A stretch of 7,229 nt of DNA from Lachnospiraceae bacterium (GTDB lineage Bacteria; Bacillota; Clostridia; Lachnospirales; Lachnospiraceae): contig CAAGRP010000322.1 of NCBI GenBank assembly GCA_900772685.1, forward strand, positions 1 through 7,229, in the 5' to 3' direction. Below the pieces are notes generated by a model. It made no database searches and had not been told where the DNA came from. It saw nothing but the letters and a program-made list of their open reading frames with translations. Position 1 is the first letter of the stretch, and every line of letters starts with the position of its first letter. A program made the translations under genes and the position numbers. Shown here one piece after another: positions 1-7,229 of the stretch.

Positions 1-876
1 CGCCGTATTCAGTTCGAGATAATAATTGCTGTAAGCATATACTATCGGTACCCTTTCACCGGCATCATTTTCAAGCTGCTTTACAATGATCTTCTTTTCG
101 ATTATCAGATCCATGAAATGCTTGTCGAGTTCTTCCTCGTATATATTTAAAAGACCGGCTGTATCAGAAAACAATATATCCTTAGGCAGATACATATGTC
201 CCTGTCCGAGAGCCAGCGACAGCATGTACAGAAAACCGCTTTTTATCCTGTATGGAGAATTAAGTCTGATGCCTGCCTTAAGAGCGATCGAATCAGCTGT
301 TTTAAAGCCTATTCCCTCTATCTCTTCCGCAAGCTTATACGGATTATCCTGTAAAATATCATATATATGCTCGTGATATTTATTGTGGATCTTAAGACAA
401 AGATTAAGCGAGATCCCGTAGCCCGACAGAAATATCATCTCGCTCTGGAACTGTGATTTTTCGACGACCTGAGCCGCAATATCTCTTGCTTTTTTATCAC
501 TTATACCTTTGATCTCAGACAACCGCTCCGGCTCCTCCTCGATGATATGAAGAGTGTCCTCGCCGAAGCGATCAATGATTCTTGACGCTAAAGCGGCACC
601 TATCCCCTTGATGGCTCCGCTTCCCAGATAACGCTCCAGAGCCTTCTGCTCCTTCGGTATCTTTATATTATAATCTGATATCTTAAACTGCTTTCCGTAT
701 ATGTTATGGATCGTATAGGAACCGCTCATTTCAAGATATTCACCCTCGTTAATGCTGTGCAGTATACCCACACAGCATATAGGGTCATTGCCTTTGCCGA
801 GCTCGAAAACGGTATATCCGTTTTCTTCGTTTCTGAATATTATATGCTCGACATAGCCTTCTAATCTATCGCTCAT
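1..876 (-). CDS. recD2: RecD2 (YrrC-type) ATP-dependent DNA helicase, N-terminal part
   Basis: The 292 N-terminal residues of a RecD-like helicase, open to the left edge with no stop. RecD2 proteins are superfamily 1 5'-3' DNA helicases that act without RecBC and are linked to repair and replication-fork processing. Visible: an OB-like N-terminal domain, about residues 1-72, with the family pattern GYVEHIIFRNEENGYTVF and later YGKQFK; a first helix-hairpin-helix region, about 85-135 (GSGAIKGIG, then LSEIKGISDKKA); and the diagnostic second hairpin, 176-203, with NPYKLAEEIEGIGFKTAD. The motor with Walker A and B motifs would lie beyond the window, so helicase activity is inferred from the family, which is usually over 700 residues. 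The ATG at 876-874 fits the family N-terminus. It lies inside the end of mreB, overlapping by 11 bases, with no good Shine-Dalgarno, so coupled translation is likely. In-frame GTG and TTG codons just upstream are less likely starts. Confidence 0.93.
   Translation of the reverse strand, partial: MSDRLEGYVEHIIFRNEENGYTVFELGKGNDPICCVGILHSINEGEYLEMSGSYTIHNIYGKQFKISDYNIKIPKEQKALERYLGSGAIKGIGAALASRIIDRFGEDTLHIIEEEPERLSEIKGISDKKARDIAAQVVEKSQFQSEMIFLSGYGISLNLCLKIHNKYHEHIYDILQDNPYKLAEEIEGIGFKTADSIALKAGIRLNSPYRIKSGFLYMLSLALGQGHMYLPKDILFSDTAGLLNIYEEELDKHFMDLIIEKKIIVKQLENDAGERVPIVYAYSNYYLELNTA
866..876 (-). other. mreB-recD2 stop/start overlap, probable translational coupling
   Basis: The minus strand reads ATGAGCGATAG: the ATG starts recD2 and the TAG ends mreB in another frame. 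Only a weak purine run (GAAAAAT) lies upstream, with no GGAG. The geometry is the same 11 bases as at the lepA-hemW junction. The overlap is seen directly; the coupling is inferred. Confidence 0.6.
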
Positions 877-1858
877 ATTTTTCAACAACACTGAGATATC
901 TTCCTGTTCCGAGAGCCACGTTGCTGTCCGGATTTTCCGCCGTAACGGTATCTATACCGGTTCTGCTGCTTATGACCTCTTCGATACCCTTAAGCATCGC
1001 TCCTCCGCCTGTAAGTATGATACCCCGTCTTGCGATATCATTTGCAAGCTCGGGTGTCGTCTGTTCAAGGACTGTACATACAGTATCCGCTATTTTTTCG
1101 GCAACCTGTCTCAAAGGGTATACAAGCTCATCAGACGAGATGATCACACTGTTCGGAAGTCCCGTAAATACATTTCTGCCCTTTACTTCCATCGATCTTT
1201 CATGCTTTCCCTTCCATGCAGATCCTATCTTTACCTTTATAGCCTCAGCCGTCTGCTCTCCTATGAAAAGCAGATGTGTTTTTCTGAGATACCTGATTAT
1301 GCTTTCGGTAAATTTATTGCCTGCAATCTGTATACATGCTGACTTTGCAATTCCTCCGGATGTTATAACAGCGATATCCGTCGTTCCTCCTCCGATATCT
1401 ACTATCATACTTCCCTCGGGCTTGTTTACATCTATGCCGATACCTATTGCGGCAGCCACGGTTTCTTCAACGAGAAAAACCTCCTTTGCACCTGCCTGAT
1501 AAGCAGCCTCCTCAAGCGCTCTTTTTTCGACATATGTAACCCTGCTCGGTACACTTATAACGATTCGAGGCTTAAGAAATCCTCTTCTTCCGACTGCCTT
1601 CTGAATGAAATACCTGAGCATTTCCTCTGTCATAACATAATCGGAGACTATTCCCTCCTTAAGAGGTCTTATCCCGGCTATATTTCCGGGAGTCCGGCCG
1701 ATCATCTGCCTTGCTTCTTCTCCGAATGCCACGATCTTTTCGGCATCTCTGTCATATGCTATGACCTCAGGCTCCTTTAAGACTATACCTTTATTTTTTA
1801 TATATATAACAATACTGCTTGTTCCAAGGTCTATTCCTATATCTGTTGCGTAAGACAT
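866..1858 (-). CDS. mreB: MreB-family rod-shape actin homologue (divergent paralogue)
   Basis: A 330-residue bacterial actin of full MreB length. MreB-type proteins form ATP-dependent filaments under the membrane that guide the elongation machinery for peptidoglycan. Visible: phosphate-1 motif GIDLGTSS (8-15), IGRTPGN (53-59), the Glu pair 131-132 containing the presumed catalytic Glu, phosphate-2 motif DIGGGTTD (154-161), TGLP (232-235) and the adenosine loop ILTGGGAMLKG (281-291). It differs from typical MreB/Mbl/MreBH at several spots: GTSS for GTAN, VPSR for VPSG, EET for EEP, AGN for AGD. No mreC or mreD is next to it, so it may be a second copy closer to Mbl or MreBH in role; the symbol marks the family only. 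The ATG at 1858 is chosen because AAAGGAGA sits 5 bases upstream; a GTG at 1876 would put that site inside the gene. It begins 11 bases after uvrA and overlaps recD2. Confidence 0.93.
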   Translation of the reverse strand: MSYATDIGIDLGTSSIVIYIKNKGIVLKEPEVIAYDRDAEKIVAFGEEARQMIGRTPGNIAGIRPLKEGIVSDYVMTEEMLRYFIQKAVGRRGFLKPRIVISVPSRVTYVEKRALEEAAYQAGAKEVFLVEETVAAAIGIGIDVNKPEGSMIVDIGGGTTDIAVITSGGIAKSACIQIAGNKFTESIIRYLRKTHLLFIGEQTAEAIKVKIGSAWKGKHERSMEVKGRNVFTGLPNSVIISSDELVYPLRQVAEKIADTVCTVLEQTTPELANDIARRGIILTGGGAMLKGIEEVISSRTGIDTVTAENPDSNVALGTGRYLSVVEKYER

Positions 1859-1862
1859 AAAG

Positions 1863-1870
1863 TCTCCTTT
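1863..1870 (-). promoter_or_regulatory. Ribosome binding site of mreB
   Basis: On the minus strand the sequence reads AAAGGAGA with a 5-base spacer to ATG 1858. The match to the 16S anti-Shine-Dalgarno is strong, and it decides the mreB start in favour of ATG 1858 over GTG 1876. Its first base is the last base of the uvrA stop codon TGA, so ribosomes finishing uvrA end directly on this site. Confidence 0.85.
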
Positions 1871-4716
1871 CAACACTTGCTGTTTAATATCTTTTTAAGA
1901 TAACGGCCCGTATATGAACCTTCAACCCTGCTGACTTCCTCGGGAGTTCCGAAAGCAACTACCGTTCCGCCCCCGTTTCCGCCGTCAGGACCCATATCTA
2001 TAATATAATCCGCAGTTTTGATCACATCAAGGTTATGTTCAATAACTATCACGGTATTTCCGCGCATGGAGAATTCTTTTAAAATATCCACCAGCTTATG
2101 GACATCCGCAAAATGCAGGCCCGTAGTCGGCTCATCCAGGATATAGATGGTCTTTCCGGTGCTTTTCTTCGAAAGCTCTGTGGCAAGCTTGACTCTCTGA
2201 GCCTCTCCTCCCGAAAGCAGGGTCGAAGGCTGTCCAAGCTTTATATACGATAGCCCGACATCATAAAGTGTCTGTATCTTTCTTTTAAGCGTCGGGATAG
2301 AATCAAAGAAAGGCAGAGCCTCCTCTACCGTCATGTCCAGGACCTCAAAGATATTTTTTCCCTTATATTTTACATCGAGAGTCTCTCTGTTATATCTCTT
2401 GCCCTTGCAGATCTCACACGGAACATATACATCCGGGAGAAAATGCATCTCTATCTTAATGATGCCGTCTCCCTTGCAGGCTTCGCATCTTCCGCCTTTA
2501 ACATTAAAGCTGAAACGGCCCTTTTTATAGCCTCTTGCCTTTGCATCCGCCGTAGACGCAAAAAGATCTCTTATAAGATCGAAAATGCCGGTATATGTGG
2601 CCGGATTTGATCTCGGAGTCCTTCCTATCGGTGACTGGTCTATATTTATGACCTTGTCAAGCTGCTCCACGCCCTCTATAGACGTGTGATCCCCCGGTAT
2701 CGTATGCATTCTGTTGAGCTTTTTCGCAAGGGACTTATAGAGTATCTCATTTACAAGCGAGCTCTTTCCCGAACCCGAAACTCCGGTGACACATGTAAAT
2801 ATACCTGTCGGAAAGCTGACATCTATATTTTTAAGATTATGTTCTTTTGCTCCCTTTACCGTTATGAATCCCGAAGGCTTATTGCGTTCCTTTGGGACAG
2901 GTATATATTTTCTTCCGCTCAGGTAATCACCCGTGATCGATTCGGGACAGTTTTCTATATCCTCAACACTGCCCATCGCAACAAGACGTCCGCCGCTGCT
3001 TCCCGCTCCGGGTCCGATATCTACAATACAGTCAGCCTCCCTCATAGTCTCTTCGTCATGCTCAACGACTATGAGCGAATTTCCCAGATCTCTGAGGTGC
3101 TTCAAAGCCTCAAGAAGCTTTCCGTTATCTCTTTGATGAAGACCTATGCTCGGCTCATCAAGTATATAGGCAACTCCCACAAGTCCCGAGCCTATCTGGG
3201 TGGCAAGCCTTATCCTCTGTGCCTCTCCTCCTGACAGTGATCCTGTGGATCTTGAAAGAGTAAGATAATTAAGGCCGACATCATTTAAAAAGCTTATCCT
3301 TGCTTTTATCTCTTTTACTATCTGATGGCCTATAAACTCCTGCTGCTCTGTAAGCTTCAGTTCTTCAAAAAAAGCAGCCGTCCTGTCTATCGGAAGCTGT
3401 GTAAGCTCATGGATATTCATTCCTCCCACCGTAACGGCAAGTGCGGCAGGCTTTAATCTCTGACCCTTGCACACACTACATGGTGTGATCTGCATGAATT
3501 TTTCAAGCTCCTGCTTGCTCCAGTCGGAGGCAGTCTCCCTGTATTTTCTCTCACAGTTCTTAAGTATGCCCTCGAAGGCAACATCATAGACTCCCTGTCC
3601 CCTCTGACTCCTGTAATGAACAGGAACCTCTGCTCCGTCAGTGCCGTATATAAGCACGTCATGCACATCCTTAGGATACTGTTCAAACGGAGTATCAAGT
3701 GAAAAGCTGTATTTTTCAGAAAGTGCCTCAAGCACGGCATGCGTGAAGCTCGAGCTGTCCGTACACGACTGCCAACCCGGGACAGCTATCGCCCCCTCTG
3801 ATATGGACATTGACGGATCGGGGATAATAAGCTTCTCTGAAAACTCCATTTTATATCCGAGTCCGAGACAAGTAGGGCATGCACCGAACGGGTTATTAAA
3901 GGAAAAGCTCCTTGGCTCTATTTCATCTATGCTGATATCGCAATCCGGACATGAGAAATTCTGGCTGTATCTTAAGATATTTCCGTCCATGGTATCGACC
4001 ATTATGATACCGTCCGTAAGCTCAAGTACGCTCTCAACGGAATCCGTCAGTCTTTTTTCTATCCCGGGTCTCACTATAAGTCTGTCTACAACTATATCTA
4101 TATCATGTTTTTTATTCTTGTCGAGAGTTATATCCTCGTTAAGCTCATATTGATCACCGTCTATTATAAGCCTGACATATCCGCTTTTTTTAGCCTGCGC
4201 CAGTACCTTTTCGTGTCTTCCCTTTTTTCCTCTTACGATAGGAGCCAGAAGAAACAGCTTTGTATTTTCCGGAAGTTCCATGATCCTGTCGACTATCTGA
4301 TCGACACTCTGCTTTTGTATCTCTCGTCCGCACTTCGGACAGTGAGGGATTCCTACCCTTGCATAAAGAAGTCTCAGATAATCATAGATCTCCGTTACGG
4401 TTCCGACTGTAGACCTCGGATTTCTGTTCGTACCCTTCTGGTCTATGGATATTGCAGGCGGAAGGCCTTCAATGCTCTCGACATCAGGCTTTTCCATCTG
4501 TCCTAAGAACTGACGTGCATAAGAAGACAGACTTTCCATGTATCTTCTCTGTCCCTCTGCATAGATAGTGTCGAACGCAAGAGAGCTCTTTCCGGAACCC
4601 GACAGTCCGGTAAGCACGACAAGCTCATTCCTTGGTATGTCTACATCTATTTTTTTTAAGTTGTTTTCCGCTGCCCCTCTTATCCTTATAAAAGGTAAAG
4701 GCTTAACCTTTGACAT
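1870..4716 (-). CDS. uvrA: UvrABC excision nuclease subunit A
   Basis: Full-length UvrA, 948 residues against a usual 940-960. The UvrA dimer scans DNA, recognises bulky lesions with UvrB and loads it in nucleotide excision repair. It is a tandem ABC ATPase, and both halves look complete. Half one: Walker A GLSGSGKSS (37-45), the UvrB-binding and signature-insertion regions, Cys pairs at 256/259 and 280/283 (first zinc module), CSVC (413-416), signature SLSGGEAQR (493-501) and Walker B YILDEP (517-522). Half two: Walker A GVSGSGKSS (645-653), the DNA-contacting zinc module with Cys 744/747 and 767/770, signature LLSGGEAQR (833-841) and Walker B YILDEP (857-862). A further CPKC is at 126-129. 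One oddity is GAGSSGG (570-576), where GAGxHGG is usual. It starts at ATG 4716 behind a good AGGAG, 14 bases after hemW, and ends with TGA inside the mreB ribosome binding site. No uvrB is in the window. Confidence 0.99.
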   Translation of the reverse strand: MSKVKPLPFIRIRGAAENNLKKIDVDIPRNELVVLTGLSGSGKSSLAFDTIYAEGQRRYMESLSSYARQFLGQMEKPDVESIEGLPPAISIDQKGTNRNPRSTVGTVTEIYDYLRLLYARVGIPHCPKCGREIQKQSVDQIVDRIMELPENTKLFLLAPIVRGKKGRHEKVLAQAKKSGYVRLIIDGDQYELNEDITLDKNKKHDIDIVVDRLIVRPGIEKRLTDSVESVLELTDGIIMVDTMDGNILRYSQNFSCPDCDISIDEIEPRSFSFNNPFGACPTCLGLGYKMEFSEKLIIPDPSMSISEGAIAVPGWQSCTDSSSFTHAVLEALSEKYSFSLDTPFEQYPKDVHDVLIYGTDGAEVPVHYRSQRGQGVYDVAFEGILKNCERKYRETASDWSKQELEKFMQITPCSVCKGQRLKPAALAVTVGGMNIHELTQLPIDRTAAFFEELKLTEQQEFIGHQIVKEIKARISFLNDVGLNYLTLSRSTGSLSGGEAQRIRLATQIGSGLVGVAYILDEPSIGLHQRDNGKLLEALKHLRDLGNSLIVVEHDEETMREADCIVDIGPGAGSSGGRLVAMGSVEDIENCPESITGDYLSGRKYIPVPKERNKPSGFITVKGAKEHNLKNIDVSFPTGIFTCVTGVSGSGKSSLVNEILYKSLAKKLNRMHTIPGDHTSIEGVEQLDKVINIDQSPIGRTPRSNPATYTGIFDLIRDLFASTADAKARGYKKGRFSFNVKGGRCEACKGDGIIKIEMHFLPDVYVPCEICKGKRYNRETLDVKYKGKNIFEVLDMTVEEALPFFDSIPTLKRKIQTLYDVGLSYIKLGQPSTLLSGGEAQRVKLATELSKKSTGKTIYILDEPTTGLHFADVHKLVDILKEFSMRGNTVIVIEHNLDVIKTADYIIDMGPDGGNGGGTVVAFGTPEEVSRVEGSYTGRYLKKILNSKC

Positions 4717-4723
4717 TCACAAA

Positions 4724-4728
4724 CTCCT
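4724..4728 (-). promoter_or_regulatory. Ribosome binding site of uvrA
   Basis: On the minus strand the short gap after hemW reads ACAGGAGTTTGTGA followed by ATG. AGGAG lies 7 bases before the uvrA start, a normal spacing. It is the only evident signal in the 14-base gap, which is too short for a separate promoter or terminator. Confidence 0.85.
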
Positions 4729-4730
4729 GT

Positions 4731-5864
4731 TTAGATAAAATCCGAAAGAATACCGTTAGAAACAAACAGATACCTTTCGGGAATATAAATATTATCATCC
4801 CTTAAAGCCAAAGTTCCCATAGACAAATGACGATCAAGCTCATGTTTGAAAACATCAAAAATGTCCCTGTCAAATCTTCTTTTAAACTCCGAAACAGAAA
4901 CACCCTTAGTCATTCTCAGTCCAAGGATCATGTATTCACTATACCGGTCCGCATCCGACATTTTTTGTATATCGGTACGCAGCTTTAAAGGCTCATATGC
5001 TGTTTTATTGTATTTTATAATATCATCCGTATTTCTGAACCTTGTGTAATCCTCATATGATGAAGCTCCGAGTCCGAAGCCCATATACGGAATACCGGTC
5101 CAGTATCCCGTATTATGCCTGCATTCAAAGCCTTCTTTGGCATAATTTGAGATCTCATATCTTTTAAAACCGTATTTTCCCAAGACAGCTGCCGTATCCT
5201 CATACATCACGGCAGCATCATCCTCGGAACACAAATTCAATGAATACCTGTTATCATACAACCTTGTTCCCTCTTCTAAGATCAGGCTGTATGCGGATAT
5301 GTGCCGTATATCAAACCGCATCATATCCTCAAGTGTATCACGCCACATCCCGCATGTCTGATCGGGTATGGCAAACATCAGATCGGCATTGATGTTTTTG
5401 AATCCTGCCCTATGTATTAGCTCCATTGCCCTGACAAATACTTTCATGTCATGCAGCCGTCCGAGCTTTTTAAGCAGGCTGTCATAAGTACTCTGACAGC
5501 CTACCGATATCCTGTTTATTCCTGCTTCAAGATATTCCTCTAGCTTTTTCTCCGTGACAGTACACGGATTTGCCTCTATAGATATCTCTGCATCCTGTGA
5601 TAATCCGTAATGTTCTTTTAAAGTATTTAATATACATGCTATCTGTCCTTCTTCAAGGCAGGAAGGAGTCCCTCCGCCGAAAAACACGGTAGATACAACA
5701 CTGTCCTTTGCATAAGGTGCCCTTGCAACAATCTCCTTTAGAAGGGCTTCGATATAGCTTTTTCTCGTTTTCTCATCAGCCTTAAATGAAAGGAAATCAC
5801 AGTAGCTGCATTTTTCCAGACAAAACGGTATATGTATATAACACTCTATCTCTTTATTGTTCAT
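4731..5864 (-). CDS. hemW: Radical SAM heme chaperone HemW
   Basis: A 377-residue protein of the HemN/HemW radical-SAM family, often annotated as oxygen-independent coproporphyrinogen III oxidase. From the TTG-inclusive numbering (one higher than from the ATG) the iron-sulfur motif is CLEKCSYC, Cys 16, 20 and 23, in the CX3CX2C form of the family. GGGTPS (64-69) is the SAM-binding glycine motif. HemW-type marks are SVGCQSTYDSLLKKLGRLH (121-139), YEISNYAKEGFECRHN (237-252) and the GLGASSY block (265-271). The length and these motifs favour HemW, which carries heme to target proteins, over the longer true HemN. No heme-biosynthesis gene lies nearby. The ATG at 5864 is preferred to the TTG at 5867; neither has a clear Shine-Dalgarno. 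The start lies inside lepA (11-base overlap), suggesting coupled translation. The lepA-hemW adjacency is common in Firmicutes. The actual heme role is inferred from the family. Confidence 0.94.
   Translation of the reverse strand: MNNKEIECYIHIPFCLEKCSYCDFLSFKADEKTRKSYIEALLKEIVARAPYAKDSVVSTVFFGGGTPSCLEEGQIACILNTLKEHYGLSQDAEISIEANPCTVTEKKLEEYLEAGINRISVGCQSTYDSLLKKLGRLHDMKVFVRAMELIHRAGFKNINADLMFAIPDQTCGMWRDTLEDMMRFDIRHISAYSLILEEGTRLYDNRYSLNLCSEDDAAVMYEDTAAVLGKYGFKRYEISNYAKEGFECRHNTGYWTGIPYMGFGLGASSYEDYTRFRNTDDIIKYNKTAYEPLKLRTDIQKMSDADRYSEYMILGLRMTKGVSVSEFKRRFDRDIFDVFKHELDRHLSMGTLALRDDNIYIPERYLFVSNGILSDFI
5854..5864 (-). other. lepA-hemW stop/start overlap, probable translational coupling
   Basis: The minus strand reads ATGAACAATAA: the ATG starts hemW and the TAA ends lepA in another frame. 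The bases upstream show no convincing Shine-Dalgarno, so hemW translation likely relies on ribosomes terminating lepA. The overlap is seen directly; the coupling is inferred. Confidence 0.65.
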
Positions 5865-7229
5865 CAAGCTTAAGTACGTTCAGGAAAGCCTTCTGAGGGA
5901 TCTCGACGCTTCCTATCTGTCTCATACGTTTCTTTCCCTCTTTCTGCTTTTCAAGAAGCTTCTTCTTTCTTGTAATATCTCCGCCGTAGCACTTTGCAAG
6001 GACATCCTTACGCATTGCCCTTACGGTCTCTCTTGCGATGATACGTGAGCCCACTGCTGCCTGTATCGGAATCTCAAAGAGCTGTCTCGGGATCTCCTCC
6101 TTTAACTTGGCACACATCTTTCTGCCGCGCTCGTATGCAGAGCCTTCAAATACTATAAATGAAAGCGCATCGATATCTTCTTTATTAACCTTGATATCAA
6201 GCTTTACAAGCGGACTTCTCTGATATCCCTCGAGCTCATAATCAAAAGAAGCATATCCCTTTGAGCGTGATTTAAGGGCATCAAAGAAATCATATATTAT
6301 CTCATTAAGCGGAAGAATATATTTAAGGACTGCTCTGGTCTGCTCGATATATTCCATTCCGAGGTACTGACCTCTTCTCTCCTCGCAAAGCTGCATGATA
6401 GGTCCGACAAACTCGGTCGTAACCATAATCTCAGCCTTTACGATAGGTTCCTCCATATACTCGATCTCGGAAGGATCCGGAAGGTTTGAAGGATTTGTAA
6501 GCTCAAATGAGGTTCCGTCCGTTTTATATACCTTATATACAACAGAAGGTGCAGTCGTGATAAGCTCAAGATTATATTCTCTTTCAAGCCTCTCCTGTAC
6601 TATTTCAAGGTGCAGAAGTCCGAGGAATCCGCATCTGAATCCGAAGCCGAGTGCAGCTGATGTTTCCGGCTCATAGAACAGAGAAGCATCATTAAGCTGA
6701 AGCTTTTCAAGTGCATCCCTGAGATCCGGATACTTTGCTCCGTCCTGAGGATAGAGTCCGCAGTATACCATCGGGTTGACTTTTTTGTAACCCGGAAGCG
6801 GCTCGGCGCATGGTCTTTCATTATCGGTTATCGTATCTCCGACTCTGGTAAGCGAAACGTTTTTTATGCTTGCCGTAATATATCCTACCATTCCAGCCGT
6901 AAGCTCATCACACGGGATCATCTGACCTGCCCCGAAATATCCTACTTCAACGACCTCTTCGACTGCTCCGGTAGCCATCATACGCATATTGGTTCCGCGT
7001 CTGACACTGCCGTTCATTATCCTGCATGAGATGATAACACCCTTGTAGGAATCATAAACAGAATCAAATATAAGTGCCTGAAGAGGTTCTTTTTCATCTC
7101 CGGTCGGTGCCGGTATTTTTTGCACGATCGCTTCAAGCACCTGCTCGACATTGATTCCCTTTTTAGCAGATATAAGCGGTGCATCATGTGCCTCGATGCC
7201 GATGACATCTTCTATCTCATTTATAACTC
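5854..7229 (-). CDS. lepA: Elongation factor 4 (LepA), 5' end outside the window
   Basis: The C-terminal 457 residues of the translational GTPase LepA/EF-4, which acts on ribosomes and is linked to back-translocation and to ribosome assembly. The frame is open to the right edge, and the first complete codon is at 7227. About 145 N-terminal residues, holding the GTP-binding P-loop and switch regions of a roughly 600-residue protein, are missing. Visible in fragment numbering: the end of the G domain with ISAKKG (19-24), domain II (about 47-130), an EF-G-like domain containing YEPETSAALGFGFRCGFLG (185-203), the EF-G C-like domain starting near EEPIVKAEIMV, and the LepA-specific tail with KCYGGDITRKKKLLEKQKEG followed by KKRM and IPQKAF (412-450). 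That tail separates LepA from EF-G. A GTG at 7140 is internal, since the conserved protein continues upstream of it. The stop codon TAA overlaps the start of hemW. Confidence 0.97.
   Translation of the reverse strand, partial: VINEIEDVIGIEAHDAPLISAKKGINVEQVLEAIVQKIPAPTGDEKEPLQALIFDSVYDSYKGVIISCRIMNGSVRRGTNMRMMATGAVEEVVEVGYFGAGQMIPCDELTAGMVGYITASIKNVSLTRVGDTITDNERPCAEPLPGYKKVNPMVYCGLYPQDGAKYPDLRDALEKLQLNDASLFYEPETSAALGFGFRCGFLGLLHLEIVQERLEREYNLELITTAPSVVYKVYKTDGTSFELTNPSNLPDPSEIEYMEEPIVKAEIMVTTEFVGPIMQLCEERRGQYLGMEYIEQTRAVLKYILPLNEIIYDFFDALKSRSKGYASFDYELEGYQRSPLVKLDIKVNKEDIDALSFIVFEGSAYERGRKMCAKLKEEIPRQLFEIPIQAAVGSRIIARETVRAMRKDVLAKCYGGDITRKKKLLEKQKEGKKRMRQIGSVEIPQKAFLNVLKLDEQ

Noticed and set aside
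86..376. Plus-strand open frame of 96 codons at the left edge
   Set aside because: The minus strand here encodes the conserved RecD2 N-terminal region without interruption, so this frame is a shadow.
921..1499. Long plus-strand open frame of 192 codons opposite mreB
   Set aside because: It lies wholly antisense to a well-conserved gene. Its translation is rich in Ser, Pro and Ile in the manner of a complement-strand shadow, and it shows no recognisable domain.
1859..1876. GTG start for mreB adding six residues (MLKGDF)
   Set aside because: It would place the strong AAAGGAGA site inside the gene and has no such site upstream. The family N-terminus fits the ATG at 1858.
2686..4506. Several plus-strand open frames of 130-180 codons opposite uvrA
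   Set aside because: They are antisense to conserved uvrA domains and have no family resemblance or convincing ribosome binding sites. They are explained by low stop frequency opposite the coding strand.
5865..5867. TTG start for hemW one codon upstream of the ATG
   Set aside because: An ATG follows immediately and is the more likely start; neither has a better ribosome binding site.
7138..7140. Start of lepA at an internal GTG
   Set aside because: The reading frame continues upstream to the window edge with residues typical of the LepA G domain, including VINEIEDVIGIEAHDAPLIS, so the true start is outside.
1..7229. Mobile element, CRISPR array, tRNA/rRNA, riboswitch or an undescribed multi-gene system
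   Set aside because: Essentially all bases are in five recognised housekeeping genes, with gaps of at most 14 bases. I saw no direct repeats, terminal inverted repeats, structured RNA or terminators.

Overview
The window is a tightly packed stretch of bacterial chromosome with five genes, all on the minus strand, so transcription runs from high to low coordinates. In that order they are lepA (elongation factor 4; its 5' end lies beyond the right edge), hemW (radical-SAM heme chaperone), uvrA (excision-repair ATPase), an mreB-family actin homologue, and recD2 (a YrrC-type RecD-like helicase whose C-terminal motor lies beyond the left edge).

The protein sequences point to a Firmicute of class Clostridia, most likely Lachnospiraceae. 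The reasons are the RecD2/YrrC type of helicase, the lepA-hemW adjacency typical of Firmicutes, the moderately AT-rich coding sequence with many ATA isoleucine codons, and strong AGGAG ribosome binding sites. The family assignment is an inference from style and gene order and was not tested by a search.

Layout: lepA and hemW overlap by 11 bases, hemW and uvrA are 14 bases apart, uvrA and mreB are 11 bases apart, and mreB and recD2 overlap by 11 bases. No gap has room for a separate promoter or a rho-independent terminator, so the five genes probably form one transcription unit. Genes preceded by a short gap (uvrA, mreB) have a clear Shine-Dalgarno. Genes whose start lies inside the previous gene (hemW, recD2) have none that is obvious and probably depend on translational coupling.

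Functionally this is a housekeeping cluster of mixed purpose: translation (LepA), heme handling (HemW), DNA damage repair (UvrA, RecD2) and cell shape (MreB). It is not a mobile element or a defence island. The most notable points are the MreB paralogue, which departs from the family at several usually conserved positions and has no mreC/mreD beside it, and the gene order, in which uvrA follows hemW where many Firmicutes have hrcA-grpE-dnaK. I found no RNA genes, CRISPR arrays, insertion sequences or other evidence of a new system.
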